NCBI GenBank assembly: GCA_022836975.1
Contig: JAIXMJ010000013.1
Span: 1 to 12,686 of the forward strand
DNA from: Wolbachia sp.
GTDB taxonomy: Bacteria > Pseudomonadota > Alphaproteobacteria > Rickettsiales > Anaplasmataceae
Length of the DNA stretch: 12,686 nt
Reading direction: 5' to 3'
Numbering within the stretch: the first letter of the stretch is position 1; each line of letters starts with the position of its first letter. Positions 1 to 9,100 of the stretch are shown piece by piece. Both the position numbers and the translations under genes were made by a program. Below the pieces are notes generated by a model. That model was not told where the DNA came from and did no database searches. It saw only the letters and a program-made list of their open reading frames with translations.

Positions 1-112
1 TAAAATAATTGCAGATCGCTATCGAAATCGACGAAAACGTTTTAGTCTGAGGTTCAACTTAATTGCTGGAATTTACAACTTTGAGTTGATAAAATGAGTT
101 ATGCAAGAAGTC
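1..112 (+). mobile_element. 3' end of an IS5-type insertion sequence, cut by the window edge
   Basis: The window opens inside an insertion sequence. It contains the last 31 codons of a transposase, and the bases just after the stop (about 95-112, TTATGCAAGAAGTCC) look like the terminal inverted repeat of this IS type, which places the element's outer end near 110. The other end and the target duplication are outside the window, so the boundary is inferred. The transposase 3' end faces the core-gene block. Confidence 0.6.
2..97 (+). CDS. Transposase, C-terminal fragment (IS5 type, DDE_Tnp_4-like)
   Basis: The frame that starts at base 2 is open for 31 codons and ends at TGA 95-97. It reads ADRYRNRRKRFSLRFNLIAG and then IYNFELIK. 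The basic RYRNRRKRF stretch followed by LRFNLIAGIYN-EL is the characteristic C-terminus of DDE_Tnp_4-type transposases of the IS5 group, which are common in Rickettsiales and cyanobacteria. The catalytic acidic residues would lie upstream, outside the window, so it cannot be told whether the gene is intact. The fragment differs from the transposase at the right edge, so the two flanking elements are not copies of one IS. Confidence 0.75.
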   Translation, partial: KIIADRYRNRRKRFSLRFNLIAGIYNFELIK

Positions 113-194
113 CAATCACGTTAAGTAAGTCGAGCTTCTGTTAATAAAGTATTGATTAAAAAGTTGATTTTAAGTTTCATACGTGTCTTTAAGG

Positions 195-222
195 TTGCTG
201 TTCACAGAAATATTTGCATAAT
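195..222 (+). promoter_or_regulatory. Possible sigma70-type promoter for the cytochrome c gene block
   Basis: TTGCTG at 195-200 and CATAAT at 217-222 are separated by 16 bases, which would put the transcription start near 229 and leave a leader of about 15 bases before the ATG at 244. Both hexamers are imperfect and the region is AT-rich, so a chance match is possible. The rest of the interval 113-243 shows no gene or strong hairpin. Confidence 0.3.
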
Positions 223-243
223 AAATAATGTATAAATTGACTT

Positions 244-750
244 ATGGAACGTAATAAAGCTGCAGCATCTATTTTGTTATCTGCATTAATTATTATGATA
301 ATAAGTAATGTAGTTGATATGTTATATAATCCAGTAGGGCATGAAATCAAACATCAAACTGTTATTGGTGCTAGTAGTACAGTACAACAGAAGATTGAGG
401 AGATAGTTATAGATATTGAAAAATTAATGCAGAATGCTAATTTTGAAAAAGGGAAATTGGTAGCAAAAAAGTGTATAGCTTGTCATAGTTTTGAGAAAGG
501 AGGTCCAAATAAAGTAGGACCTAATCTATGGAATATAGTTGGTAATAAGAAAGCACACTTGGCAAACACATTCAATTATTCAAAAGCGTTACGTGAGAAA
601 GGTGGAACCTGGGAACATGAAGAATTATTTGCTTTCTTAAAGAATCCACAAGTTTACATAAGAGGTACTCGTATGGCATTTGCAGGAATTGCTAATCCAC
701 AAGATATTGCAGACCTAATAAGTTATTTACATACAATGAATGACAAATAA
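244..750 (+). CDS. cycM: Membrane-anchored cytochrome c (CycM/c552 type)
   Basis: This 168-residue class I c-type cytochrome is held in the inner membrane by an N-terminal helix (about residues 7-27), with the haem domain on the periplasmic side. Residues 28-62 form a linker. The haem attachment site is C77-I-A-C80-H81, with H81 as one axial ligand. The conserved KVGPNLWNIVG stretch follows at 90-100, and M144 in GTRMAFAGI is the likely second axial ligand. In alphaproteobacteria this family carries electrons from the bc1 complex to terminal oxidases, and Rickettsia encode a close relative of similar length; that role here is inferred from the family. The gene's last 11 bases overlap the start of the next gene, which suggests translational coupling. 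No Shine-Dalgarno sequence is evident before the ATG. The N-terminal helix supports this start. Confidence 0.9.
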   Translation: MERNKAAASILLSALIIMIISNVVDMLYNPVGHEIKHQTVIGASSTVQQKIEEIVIDIEKLMQNANFEKGKLVAKKCIACHSFEKGGPNKVGPNLWNIVGNKKAHLANTFNYSKALREKGGTWEHEELFAFLKNPQVYIRGTRMAFAGIANPQDIADLISYLHTMNDK

Positions 751-1516
751 CCTGGATTACTGCAAGCTATTTTATAATAATAAAAAAGATTACGTAGCAT
801 ATAGAAAATTAGTAGGTGAAAGAGGGTCGATAGTTTTTTTGGGTGGATTTGCTTCTGATATGAATGGTGCAAAAGCAACAGCTATTTACCAATTTTGCAA
901 AAAGAATAATATAGCGCTCGTATTATTTGACTATCTTGGTCATGGTTATTCCAGTGGAAATTTTATCGATTATACAGTAAGTGACTGGTGCGAGAATTGT
1001 ATAAAAGTCATTGATGAACTTACAGATGGTAGACAGGTCATCATAGGTTCAAGTATGGGTGGGTGGCTAATGCTGCTCACCGCGCTACAGCTACCACAGA
1101 AGATTTTAGCACTGATTGGAATATCATCTGCACCTGATTTTACTGAAGATTTAATCTTCAAACAGCTGTCAAATGCACAAATCGAAGAACTAGACTCTCA
1201 TGAAATAATAGACTTCTCTCCCAGACAAGATAACCATTATACATATAAAATAACAAAAAATCTCATTATAGATGGAAGGAAAAATTTGTTATTCACTCAA
1301 GAGGAAATAAAGGTAGAATGTCCTATACGTTTATTACATGGCATGAGTGATCAAGATGTACCATATTATACTTCATTAAAAATTGTAGAGAAGGTACAAT
1401 CCGATGATGTGAAGGTAGATTTAATAAAGTCCGCAAAGCATAATATGTCCGATGGCTATTCACTAAGAGTTTTATTTGATACCATCAGAGAATTTGTACA
1501 TACAGAAAAAATTTAA
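740..1516 (+). CDS. Alpha/beta hydrolase (serine esterase/thioesterase-like)
   Basis: This 258-residue protein has the alpha/beta hydrolase fold without a signal peptide, so it is probably cytoplasmic. An oxyanion-type strand (IVFLGGF, 31-37) is followed by FDYLGHGYSSG (63-73). The nucleophile elbow is G103-S-S105-M-G107, with S105 as nucleophile. The likely acid is D204 in HGMSDQDVP, and H234 in SAKHNMSD completes the triad. The overall pattern resembles the ABHD10-like/prolyl-oligopeptidase-like hydrolases found in most alphaproteobacteria, but the substrate cannot be read from the sequence. An ester or thioester is the safest guess. The ATG lies inside the 3' end of the cytochrome c gene (11-base overlap, different frame), so the two are probably co-translated. 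The gene is followed 36 bases later by the Nfu gene. Confidence 0.85.
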   Translation: MTNNLDYCKLFYNNKKDYVAYRKLVGERGSIVFLGGFASDMNGAKATAIYQFCKKNNIALVLFDYLGHGYSSGNFIDYTVSDWCENCIKVIDELTDGRQVIIGSSMGGWLMLLTALQLPQKILALIGISSAPDFTEDLIFKQLSNAQIEELDSHEIIDFSPRQDNHYTYKITKNLIIDGRKNLLFTQEEIKVECPIRLLHGMSDQDVPYYTSLKIVEKVQSDDVKVDLIKSAKHNMSDGYSLRVLFDTIREFVHTEKI

Positions 1517-1552
1517 TAGCATCTATTCTCTAGTTATTTTATAATCAAAATT

Positions 1553-2113
1553 ATGTTCATTCAAATTGAAGAAACCCCAAATCCTGATACTATCAAATTT
1601 CTTCCTGGATTTGCTATTTTAGATGAAGGTCAAACTGCTGATTTTACGAGTGTAGATGATGCAAAGGGCTCCAAGTTAGCATCAGAGCTTTTGAAGATAG
1701 AATATGTGATGAGAGTGTTTTTTGGGCATGATTTTATTTCAGTTACCAAATCGGATAAAATTAATTGGGATGTGTTAAAAGTAGAAGTCTTAACTACTAT
1801 TATGGATCATTTTACTTCTGGTAAAAAAGCACTAGATGTAGATGGAGGGGCTACATACGAAGAATTCTTTCATGAAGATGATATAGAAATTGTAAATAGA
1901 ATAAAAGAACTGATGGAAAATTATATAAAACCTGCAGTAGCTCAAGATGGGGGTGATATTAAATTTCGTGGGTATAAGGATGGTACCGTTTTTGTTGAAT
2001 TGCGTGGTGCTTGCTCAGGATGTCCAAGTGCTGCTATTACCTTAAAGCAAGGGGTACAAAATATGTTAAGTTATCATATACCAGAAGTTGTTGAAATAGA
2101 AACTTTATTATGA
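1553..2113 (+). CDS. Nfu-type iron-sulfur cluster scaffold/carrier protein
   Basis: This 186-residue protein has two domains. Residues 1-88 form the Nfu N-terminal domain, recognised by the opening MFIQIEETPNPDTIKFLPG. Residues about 110-186 form the NifU-like C-terminal domain, with PAVAQDGGDIKF at 127-138 and the cluster-binding pair C154-S-G-C157. This is the architecture of mitochondrial NFU1 and its alphaproteobacterial relatives, and not that of E. coli NfuA, whose N-terminal domain is of another type. Members bind a [4Fe-4S] cluster between two subunits through the CxxC pair and deliver it to client proteins such as lipoyl synthase or respiratory subunits; the clients here are not known. 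The stop codon overlaps the hisS start by four bases (ATGA), a typical coupled junction. Length and motifs indicate a complete protein. Confidence 0.92.
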   Translation: MFIQIEETPNPDTIKFLPGFAILDEGQTADFTSVDDAKGSKLASELLKIEYVMRVFFGHDFISVTKSDKINWDVLKVEVLTTIMDHFTSGKKALDVDGGATYEEFFHEDDIEIVNRIKELMENYIKPAVAQDGGDIKFRGYKDGTVFVELRGACSGCPSAAITLKQGVQNMLSYHIPEVVEIETLL

Positions 2114-3363
2114 CTATTCAGACAATCAGAGGAACACAAGACCTATTATCTGATGATTGGTACAAATTGAAATACATACAAGATACTGCGCATAACATTT
2201 CTAAGTTGTATGGCTTTGTGCCTGTAGATACTCCAATACTTGAATATACGGAAGTTTTTACCAAGACACTTGGTGAAAGTTCAGATATTATTACTAAAGA
2301 AATGTATACTTTTGAAGGTAAGAGTGGAAAAAGTATTACATTACGTCCAGAATTTACTGCGGCTATTATGAGGCTCTTGGCAAATAAGAGGCTACAGCTT
2401 CCAGTAAGGTTATTTTCAACTGGTCCTCTTTTCCGCTACGAAAGGCCACAAAAGGGTAGGCAAAGGCAGTTTCATCAAATAAATTTCGAAATTTTTGGCC
2501 TTTCAGACTCTAGAGTTGATGTTGAATTAATATCGCTATGTCAACATTTACTTATTAAGTTTGGTATTAATGATAACATAAAACTTGAGATTAACTCACT
2601 CGGAGATTGTGAGACAATGATAAAATATAGGGAAGCTTTGATATCATATTTTACAAAATATAAAGGTGATTTGTCAGAAGAGAGTCAAAATAGATTAACC
2701 AAGAATCCACTTAGGATATTAGATTCTAAAGATAAGAGAGATCGACTAATAGTTCATGATGCTCCTAAAATAAATGGTTATTATACAAAAGAGTCTCTAT
2801 CTTTTTTTGATCGAGTATTAGATGGGTTACAGCTTTTAGATATAGATTATACTATCAATAATAAGTTAGTACGTGGTCTAGACTATTATTGTCATACAGT
2901 ATTTGAATTCATTACTCAAGATTTAGGCTCACAAGGTGCAGTTTTTGCTGGTGGAAGATATGATAGCACTATTGATAGCAGATATATTCCAGCTATAGGT
3001 TGTGCTGGTGGTGTGGAGAGGGTAATGGAATTGACAAATTCTCCCTTAGAAGAAACAAGACCTGTTTATCTTATTCCAATCGGAGAACAAGCTGAGAAGT
3101 ATTCTTTAACACTGACAGATGAATTACGTAAAAATGGTTTATATTCTAGATATGACTATGACAGTACACTGAAATCTAAAATGAAAAAAGCAAATCAAGT
3201 CAATGCTAAGATTGCTGTAATTTTTGGTGATGAAGAATTAAGTAATAAAATGCTCAAAGTTAAAGATATGGATAGCGGTACAGAAGAAGCAGTGATACAA
3301 AATAATATAATAGAAAAAATTAAGTCTATGATTCAAAAACATTCAATAGTATCTATTCAGTAG
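2110..3363 (+). CDS. hisS: Histidine--tRNA ligase (HisRS)
   Basis: This 417-residue class II aminoacyl-tRNA synthetase charges tRNA-His in the cytoplasm. TIRGTQDLLSDD (4-15) and TLRPEFTAAI (77-86) belong to the N-terminal part of the catalytic core. Motif 2 is FRYERPQKGRQRQFHQ at 108-123. The histidine-binding signatures are RGLDYY at 255-260 and AGGRYD at 280-285, with motif 3 in GCAGGVERVMEL (297-308). The C-terminal anticodon-binding domain starts near 318. The motif 2 loop is of the ordinary bacterial kind, which agrees with a tRNA-His that carries the usual extra G at its 5' end; it is unlike the divergent HisRS of several other alphaproteobacterial orders. The length fits the family. 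The start is set by the ATGA overlap with the Nfu gene, and a hairpin that overlaps the stop probably ends this transcript. Confidence 0.96.
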   Translation: MTIQTIRGTQDLLSDDWYKLKYIQDTAHNISKLYGFVPVDTPILEYTEVFTKTLGESSDIITKEMYTFEGKSGKSITLRPEFTAAIMRLLANKRLQLPVRLFSTGPLFRYERPQKGRQRQFHQINFEIFGLSDSRVDVELISLCQHLLIKFGINDNIKLEINSLGDCETMIKYREALISYFTKYKGDLSEESQNRLTKNPLRILDSKDKRDRLIVHDAPKINGYYTKESLSFFDRVLDGLQLLDIDYTINNKLVRGLDYYCHTVFEFITQDLGSQGAVFAGGRYDSTIDSRYIPAIGCAGGVERVMELTNSPLEETRPVYLIPIGEQAEKYSLTLTDELRKNGLYSRYDYDSTLKSKMKKANQVNAKIAVIFGDEELSNKMLKVKDMDSGTEEAVIQNNIIEKIKSMIQKHSIVSIQ

Positions 3364-3394
3364 AGCAGATACTATTTACTTATTTCTTTTTTCT
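3345..3394 (+). terminator. Hairpin plus T-rich tract at the end of hisS
   Basis: AATAGTATCT at 3345-3354 and AGATACTATT at 3367-3376 pair perfectly over ten bases around a 12-base loop that contains the hisS stop codon. The stem is followed by a pyrimidine-rich stretch with six consecutive T's (about 3377-3394). The stem is AT-rich with only two G-C pairs, so termination may be partial, but position and orientation fit an intrinsic terminator for the cytochrome c-to-hisS block. Confidence 0.55.
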
Positions 3395-3504
3395 TTACTA
3401 TATATTGTGATACAACACTTAAATCAGCTTATGAAAATTCTCTTTTCTCAGATTGCTTTTTATTTCTTAATCCATAATTGAGACTTTTAAGGAGAAAAAA
3501 TTAG

Positions 3505-3534
3505 TTGATCATTATAGATTAGTGTTTATATAAT
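3505..3534 (+). promoter_or_regulatory. Sigma70-type promoter upstream of clpB
   Basis: TTGATC (3505-3510) and a perfect TATAAT (3529-3534) are separated by 18 bases. Transcription would start near 3541, giving a leader of about 18 bases before the clpB ATG at 3559. This is the best promoter match in the window. I see no alphaproteobacterial heat-shock (RpoH) promoter of the CTTG-N17-CYTATNT form in 3364-3558; not even a CTTG is present on this strand. The rest of the gap holds no gene. Confidence 0.55.
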
Positions 3535-3558
3535 ACTAGTCAATAACCTTTACTTATC

Positions 3559-6120
3559 ATGGATCTCAACAAATTTACTGACAGAGTGAAAAGCTTGATA
3601 CAATCAGCTCAAACAAAAGCATTAGGAAGTGGCCATCAGGTTTTTATGCCTGAGCATATATTAAAAGTAATGTTAGAAGAAGAGTCTGGTTTGGTTAATG
3701 ATTTAATCAGTGCATGTAATGGGAATATCCAAAATATTTCTAATGCTGTAGAGAATGCACTTAAAAAACTACCAGTTGTTGAAGGACCAGGAAGTGGTGG
3801 GTTACAGCTTGCAAGAGAAACGGCAAAAGTATTGGAGAATTCACAAGATATTGCTAAGAGAAATAATGATTTATTTATAACTGTTGAGCGTTTATTACAA
3901 GCTATGGTTTCTCAGAAAGATAGTGTTGTAGGTAAGATTCTTGCAGAGAATGGTGTGACGCCACAGAAATTGAATTCAGTTATTACAGAAATGAGGAAAG
4001 GTAGCAGAGCAGATTCGCCGAATAGTGAAGAAAAATTCAATGCTGCAAGCAAGTATACAAAAGATATAACAGCACTTGCAATGCAAGGTAAACTTGATCC
4101 AGTAATCGGACGTGATGAGGAAATCAGACGGACAATGCAAGTATCACTAAGACGTACAAAAAATAACCCGGTATTAATCGGTGAGCCTGGTGTTGGAAAA
4201 ACTGCAATAGTGGAGGGGCTAGCAAATAGGATTGCAGAGAATGATGTACCATTAGGGTTACATGATGCAAGAATACTTGCGTTAGATCTTGGTGCATTAA
4301 TTGCTGGAACTAAGTTTAGAGGAGAATTTGAAGAAAGATTAAAGGCAGTCATTAATGAAGTGTCAAAATCTGAAGGAAAAGCTCTATTATTTATAGATGA
4401 GCTACATACTTTAATTGGAGCAGGAGCGACGAATGGCGCAATGGATGCTTCGAATTTACTTAAGCCTGCACTTGCCAGAGGAGAAATTCATTGTATAGGT
4501 GCTACTACATTAGATGAATATAGGGAACATATAGAAAAGGATCCAGCTTTAGCAAGGCGTTTCCAGACTATTTTCATTTCTGAACCAACAGAAAATGATA
4601 CTATCTCTATTTTGAGAGGATTAAAAGAAAGGTACGAAGTACATCATGGTATTAGAATTACTGATAGTGCTATAATTGCTGCTGCAACATTATCCAATAG
4701 ATATATTACAGATAGGTTTTTACCTGATAAGGCAATCGATTTGATAGATGAAGCAGCAAGTAGAGTAAGAATTGAAATGGATAGTAAACCTGAGGTGATC
4801 GATGAATTGGATAGAAAAATTATTCAATTAAAAATTGAAGCAGAAGCGCTGAAAAAAGAAAGTGATGAGAATTCTAAGCAACGTTTGAATAAAATAAGTG
4901 AAGAAATAGAAAGTTTAAGTAAAAAGTTCACCGATCTCAACAGCAGCTGGCAAATGGAAAAAAATAAAATAACTAGAATACAAGAGACTGCTGAAAAGTT
5001 AGATAATGCTAGAAAAGAATTGGAATTAGTACAACGTGGTGGGAATCTTGCTAGGGCAGGTGAGTTAATGTACGGTATTATACCTGTGCTGGAAAATGAA
5101 CTAAAAACTCAAGAACAAGTATCTAGTGTCTTTCTGAAAAAAGAAGTTACTGCAGGTGATATTGCAAATATTGTTTCAAAATGGACGGGCATTCCTGTTA
5201 ATAGTATGATGCATAGTGAAAGAGAGAAATTGCTTAATATGGAAAATGAGCTAGAGAAGAGAGTCATAGGACAGAAAGAAGCTATAAAAGCAGTAAGTGA
5301 TGCTGTTAGACGTTCGCGTTCTGGAGTACAGGATACAAATAGGCCTTTTGGGTCATTTTTATTCTTAGGTCCTACAGGAGTGGGTAAAACAGAACTTGCA
5401 AAAGCTCTCGCTAGCTTCGTATTTGATGATAAATCGGCACTCTTACGTTTTGATATGTCAGAATATATGGAAAAACATTCTGTTGCTAAGTTAATTGGTG
5501 CACCACCAGGGTATGTTGGATATGAACAAGGTGGACAGCTTACTGAGGCAGTGAGGAGAAGGCCTTATCAGGTTATCTTGTTTGATGAGGTTGAAAAGGC
5601 TCACCCAGATATATTTAATTTGTTGTTACAGGTGTTAGATGACGGAAGGCTTACTGATAGCCACGGAAAGGTTGTTGATTTTCGCAACACTATATTAATT
5701 TTGACTTCTAACCTAGGTGCAGAAATAATGCTGAAGGAAAATATAGATTCTGTTAAGGGTAAGGTAATGCAAATAGTTAAATCTACGTTTCGACCTGAGT
5801 TTTTAAATAGGTTAGATGATATTATTATATTTCATAGTTTGACTAAAGATGATATTTATAAGATCATTGATATTCAATTCTCTTATTTACAAGCAATGCT
5901 TGTTAAGCGCAAGCTTACTATAAGTTTATTACAAGAAGCTAAAGAATTAATAGCAACAACTGGTTACGATTCTGAATATGGAGCACGGCCTATAAAAAGA
6001 GTGATACAAGAATATGTGCAAAATAATTTAGCTAAACTACTCTTATCAGGTGAAATAGTGGAGAATGATAAATTGATTGTATACACTCTTAATAATGAAA
6101 TTTTAGTCAAAAAGGTTTAG
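3559..6120 (+). CDS. clpB: ATP-dependent disaggregase chaperone ClpB
   Basis: This 853-residue Hsp100 protein is close to the 857 of E. coli ClpB. As a hexameric ring it pulls polypeptides out of aggregates together with the DnaK system in the cytoplasm. The N-terminal substrate domain covers about 1-145. The first ATPase domain has Walker A GEPGVGKT at 208-215 and Walker B acids D280-E281. A long, charged coiled-coil middle domain (about 405-525) separates it from the second ATPase domain; this middle domain distinguishes ClpB from ClpA. The second domain has Walker A GPTGVGKT at 604-611, Walker B acids D676-E677 and the pore motif GYVGYEQGG. The first pore loop reads KFRGEFEERLK, with Phe253 where E. 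coli has Tyr. The C-terminal end carries the expected GARPIKRVIQ motif. The sigma70-type promoter lies just upstream, no clear Shine-Dalgarno sequence is seen, and the next gene starts 26 bases after the stop. Confidence 0.97.
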   Translation: MDLNKFTDRVKSLIQSAQTKALGSGHQVFMPEHILKVMLEEESGLVNDLISACNGNIQNISNAVENALKKLPVVEGPGSGGLQLARETAKVLENSQDIAKRNNDLFITVERLLQAMVSQKDSVVGKILAENGVTPQKLNSVITEMRKGSRADSPNSEEKFNAASKYTKDITALAMQGKLDPVIGRDEEIRRTMQVSLRRTKNNPVLIGEPGVGKTAIVEGLANRIAENDVPLGLHDARILALDLGALIAGTKFRGEFEERLKAVINEVSKSEGKALLFIDELHTLIGAGATNGAMDASNLLKPALARGEIHCIGATTLDEYREHIEKDPALARRFQTIFISEPTENDTISILRGLKERYEVHHGIRITDSAIIAAATLSNRYITDRFLPDKAIDLIDEAASRVRIEMDSKPEVIDELDRKIIQLKIEAEALKKESDENSKQRLNKISEEIESLSKKFTDLNSSWQMEKNKITRIQETAEKLDNARKELELVQRGGNLARAGELMYGIIPVLENELKTQEQVSSVFLKKEVTAGDIANIVSKWTGIPVNSMMHSEREKLLNMENELEKRVIGQKEAIKAVSDAVRRSRSGVQDTNRPFGSFLFLGPTGVGKTELAKALASFVFDDKSALLRFDMSEYMEKHSVAKLIGAPPGYVGYEQGGQLTEAVRRRPYQVILFDEVEKAHPDIFNLLLQVLDDGRLTDSHGKVVDFRNTILILTSNLGAEIMLKENIDSVKGKVMQIVKSTFRPEFLNRLDDIIIFHSLTKDDIYKIIDIQFSYLQAMLVKRKLTISLLQEAKELIATTGYDSEYGARPIKRVIQEYVQNNLAKLLLSGEIVENDKLIVYTLNNEILVKKV

Positions 6121-6146
6121 GCTTTAGTGTTTCTTTATTTTGTAAT

Positions 6147-9100
6147 ATGTGTGTAGATTATAATATCAATACTGAAATAGTCCAATCTTTATTTAAGCTT
6201 ATTGATCACAAAGAGGATAAGGTTTTTAAGGAGTTTGTTAAGTATTTTTACAACTTTATATATAATAGTGGTCTGAAAATTAATAATAAATTTTTGTTGT
6301 ATATAGCAAAGGATGCTTATCAATTTATTCTTCAAAAAAAAAAGAATGAGAGTAAATTAAATGTAGGTAACGTTTATAATATACCAGGAGTTAAAGGGAA
6401 TTTTACAATCATCAAGATAGTAAATGATGATATGCCGTTTTTGGTAGACTCTGTGATTGCTACCATTAACTCACATAATTTAACGACGTGCTATTATACA
6501 AATAGTGTAATTAATGTAAAGAGAGAAAGTGATCTAATCTGTGAAATTTCTTCATTAGATGAGGGTAATGGAAGCACAAAAGAATCGATAATATACATCC
6601 TTATTAAAGGTATAAGTAGTAGTTTTGTCAATCTGTTAATAGAATCTTTACAGAAAACATTAAGGTTTGTCAGTGTGTCTGTAACAGATTGGAAACCAAT
6701 GTTGCAGAAGTTAGAGGACGTGGTATGTGATAATAAAGAATTTTTTTACTGGTTAAAAAATAATAATTTTATATTTTTAGGTTACCAGGAGTGTGTTGTC
6801 AATGATAGTGGAAAACTATTCTCTCAATCTGAGAAGAGTTTGGGTATATTAAGAGTAGGAGAAGAGTATCAAAGTTCATCTGAAAACTTAGGTTCCCTAT
6901 ATGTAATTGGGTCAGATTTAATTTCAATTGTACATAAACGTACATATGTAAATTGTATAGGAATAAAGGAATTTGATTATCAAAGAAAATGTATAAGGGA
7001 AAAGCGTTTCCTTGGACTCTTTACCTCTATTGCTGAAACTCAGAATGTAAGGACTATTCCTATAATTAAAGATAAAGTGACAACAATAGAAAAAAAGGCC
7101 GGATTTGTTGTTGGAGGCTACAATAATAAAGGCTTGATCTCTATCTTACAAGTGTTTTCTAGGAATGAATTATTCCAATCTAGCGAAGATGAATTACTAG
7201 AAGTTTGCATTGCAGTTATGTTCCTTGTCATTAAACCAAGGGTGAAATTGTTTGTAAGAAACAAAGGGAATTTTATGAACTGTATAGTGTTAGTTCCTTT
7301 ACGTTATGCAAATGCTAAATTAATGTTAAGAATACGTGATATACTCAAGGATGAAATGAGTGCTGAAAATGGAGAAATATATAATCATGGTATTATTAAT
7401 GAATATAATTTAGTTAAATTACATATTGTTCTTAAAGCACAACCTATCCATAATTTAAATAATGAGGTTTTGCGCATAGAAAATAAATTAAGAAATATTA
7501 CAGAAAAGTGGGAAGATCGTTTTATAGAAAATTTATACAATATTTTTAATACTGTTGAAGATATATTTGTACGCTATTGTAATCTATTTCCAGTAAGCTA
7601 TCGTGAGACTTTTGAGCCTTATGATGCATACTATGACATGAAAAAGTTAGAAATGGTGAGGAAAAGGAATACAACTGAAGTAGACTTACGGCTGACCAAT
7701 AATAATAATCTTCATTATCAGTTAAAGGTTTATACACCAGATAAAGGTGGTCTTGAATTATCTCAAATATTGGAAGTGACAAAAAACTTAGGTACCAAAA
7801 TACTTTCACATAACGGATACTATATAGAAGTAAATGATGGAATATGGATACATAGTTTTTTGTTAGCACGAGTTGATGAATTAGCAAACAATATTATTTT
7901 GAAAGAACAATTTGAGACTACATTAACTAAAGTTTTTAGAAAAGAAATTACAAATGATTATTTTAATAGCTTAGTTATTTTAGCTGGATTGAAATGGAAA
8001 GAAGTTCTATTGATTAGGACATTAAGTGCTTATTTAAAGCAGATATCATTCAGTTATAATCAAGAATATATCGAAAAGGTAGTTGTAGCATATCCTAAAA
8101 TAATCAAATATTTTATACAATTATTTCGTGTAAGATTTAATACTAATATAGATGTTGATAGGGTAAAGACTACTAATCTTTTTAAGAATAAGATAAATGA
8201 TCTTTTAAAAGGAGTTAGTAATATCTCACATGATATAATCATGCGGTCGATACTCAATTTGATAATGGCCATTGTAAGAACCAATTATTATCAAGACAAT
8301 AAGCCTTATCTGTCTATAAAGTTTGATTCAAAGAAAATAAATAATTTACCAGAACCTTTTCCATATCGAGAGTTATATGTGTATTCTAATTCTTTTGAAG
8401 GTATCCATTTAAGAGGAGGTAAATTAGCACGTGGTGGATTAAGGTGGTCAGATAGAACTGAAGACTTTCGAACCGAAGTTTTAGGTCTAATGAAGGCACA
8501 AATGACAAAAAATGCTGTTCTCGTTCCTGTTGGTGCAAAAGGTGGTTTTGTTGTTAAAAACTCCTATCAGGATAAGAATAGTTTACTTAAAAAAGGTATT
8601 GAATGTTATACTAACTTTATTAGAGGTATGCTTGATATTACAGATAATGTAGTTGATGGCAAAATAGTGCCACCAAAAAATGTCATAAGATATGACGGAG
8701 ATGACCCATATTTTGTAGTTGCCGCAGATAAAGGCACTGCTTCTTTTTCTGATTATGCTAATCAGGTAGCTGCCGAGTATAATTTTTGGCTTGGAGATGC
8801 ATTTGCATCTGGTGGATCTGCTGGTTATGACCATAAAAAAATGGGCATTACAGCACGCGGTGCTTGGATTGCAGCGCAGAGGCATTTTTGGAAAATGAAT
8901 CGAGATATTTATCAAAGTGTCAGTGTAGTTGGGATTGGAGATATGTCTGGTGATTTGTTTGGAAATGGCATGCTGCTTTCAAAAAATATACGTTTGATCG
9001 GTGCATTTAACCATATTCATATTTTTGTTGATCCTAGTCCAGATACAGAAAAAAGCTTTGCAGAACGTCAGCGTCTCTTTGAACTACCATTTTCCAGTTG

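Noticed and set aside
970..1161. Minus-strand 63-codon frame opposite the hydrolase gene
   Set aside because: It is the complement of the region that encodes the nucleophile elbow and has no independent support.
1540..1545. Perfect TATAAT just before the Nfu gene
   Set aside because: There is no matching -35 box at the right distance, and the start point would fall at or next to the ATG at 1553; such hexamers arise easily in AT-rich gaps.
3991..3993. Internal ATG in clpB (codon 145) as a start for a short ClpB form lacking the N-terminal domain
   Set aside because: The position is reminiscent of the internal start known in E. coli, but no ribosome binding sequence is visible upstream, so there is no support beyond position.
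3912..4352. Minus-strand open frame of 146 codons opposite clpB
   Set aside because: It lies wholly inside the strongly supported clpB gene, is rich in Ser, Phe and Ile as expected for the complement of a conserved coding region, and shows no recognisable domain.
7546..8915. Three minus-strand open frames (7546-7887, 8060-8284, 8583-8915) opposite the glutamate dehydrogenase gene
   Set aside because: All are antisense to a continuous conserved coding region and have no recognisable motifs; long chance frames are common opposite AT-rich genes.
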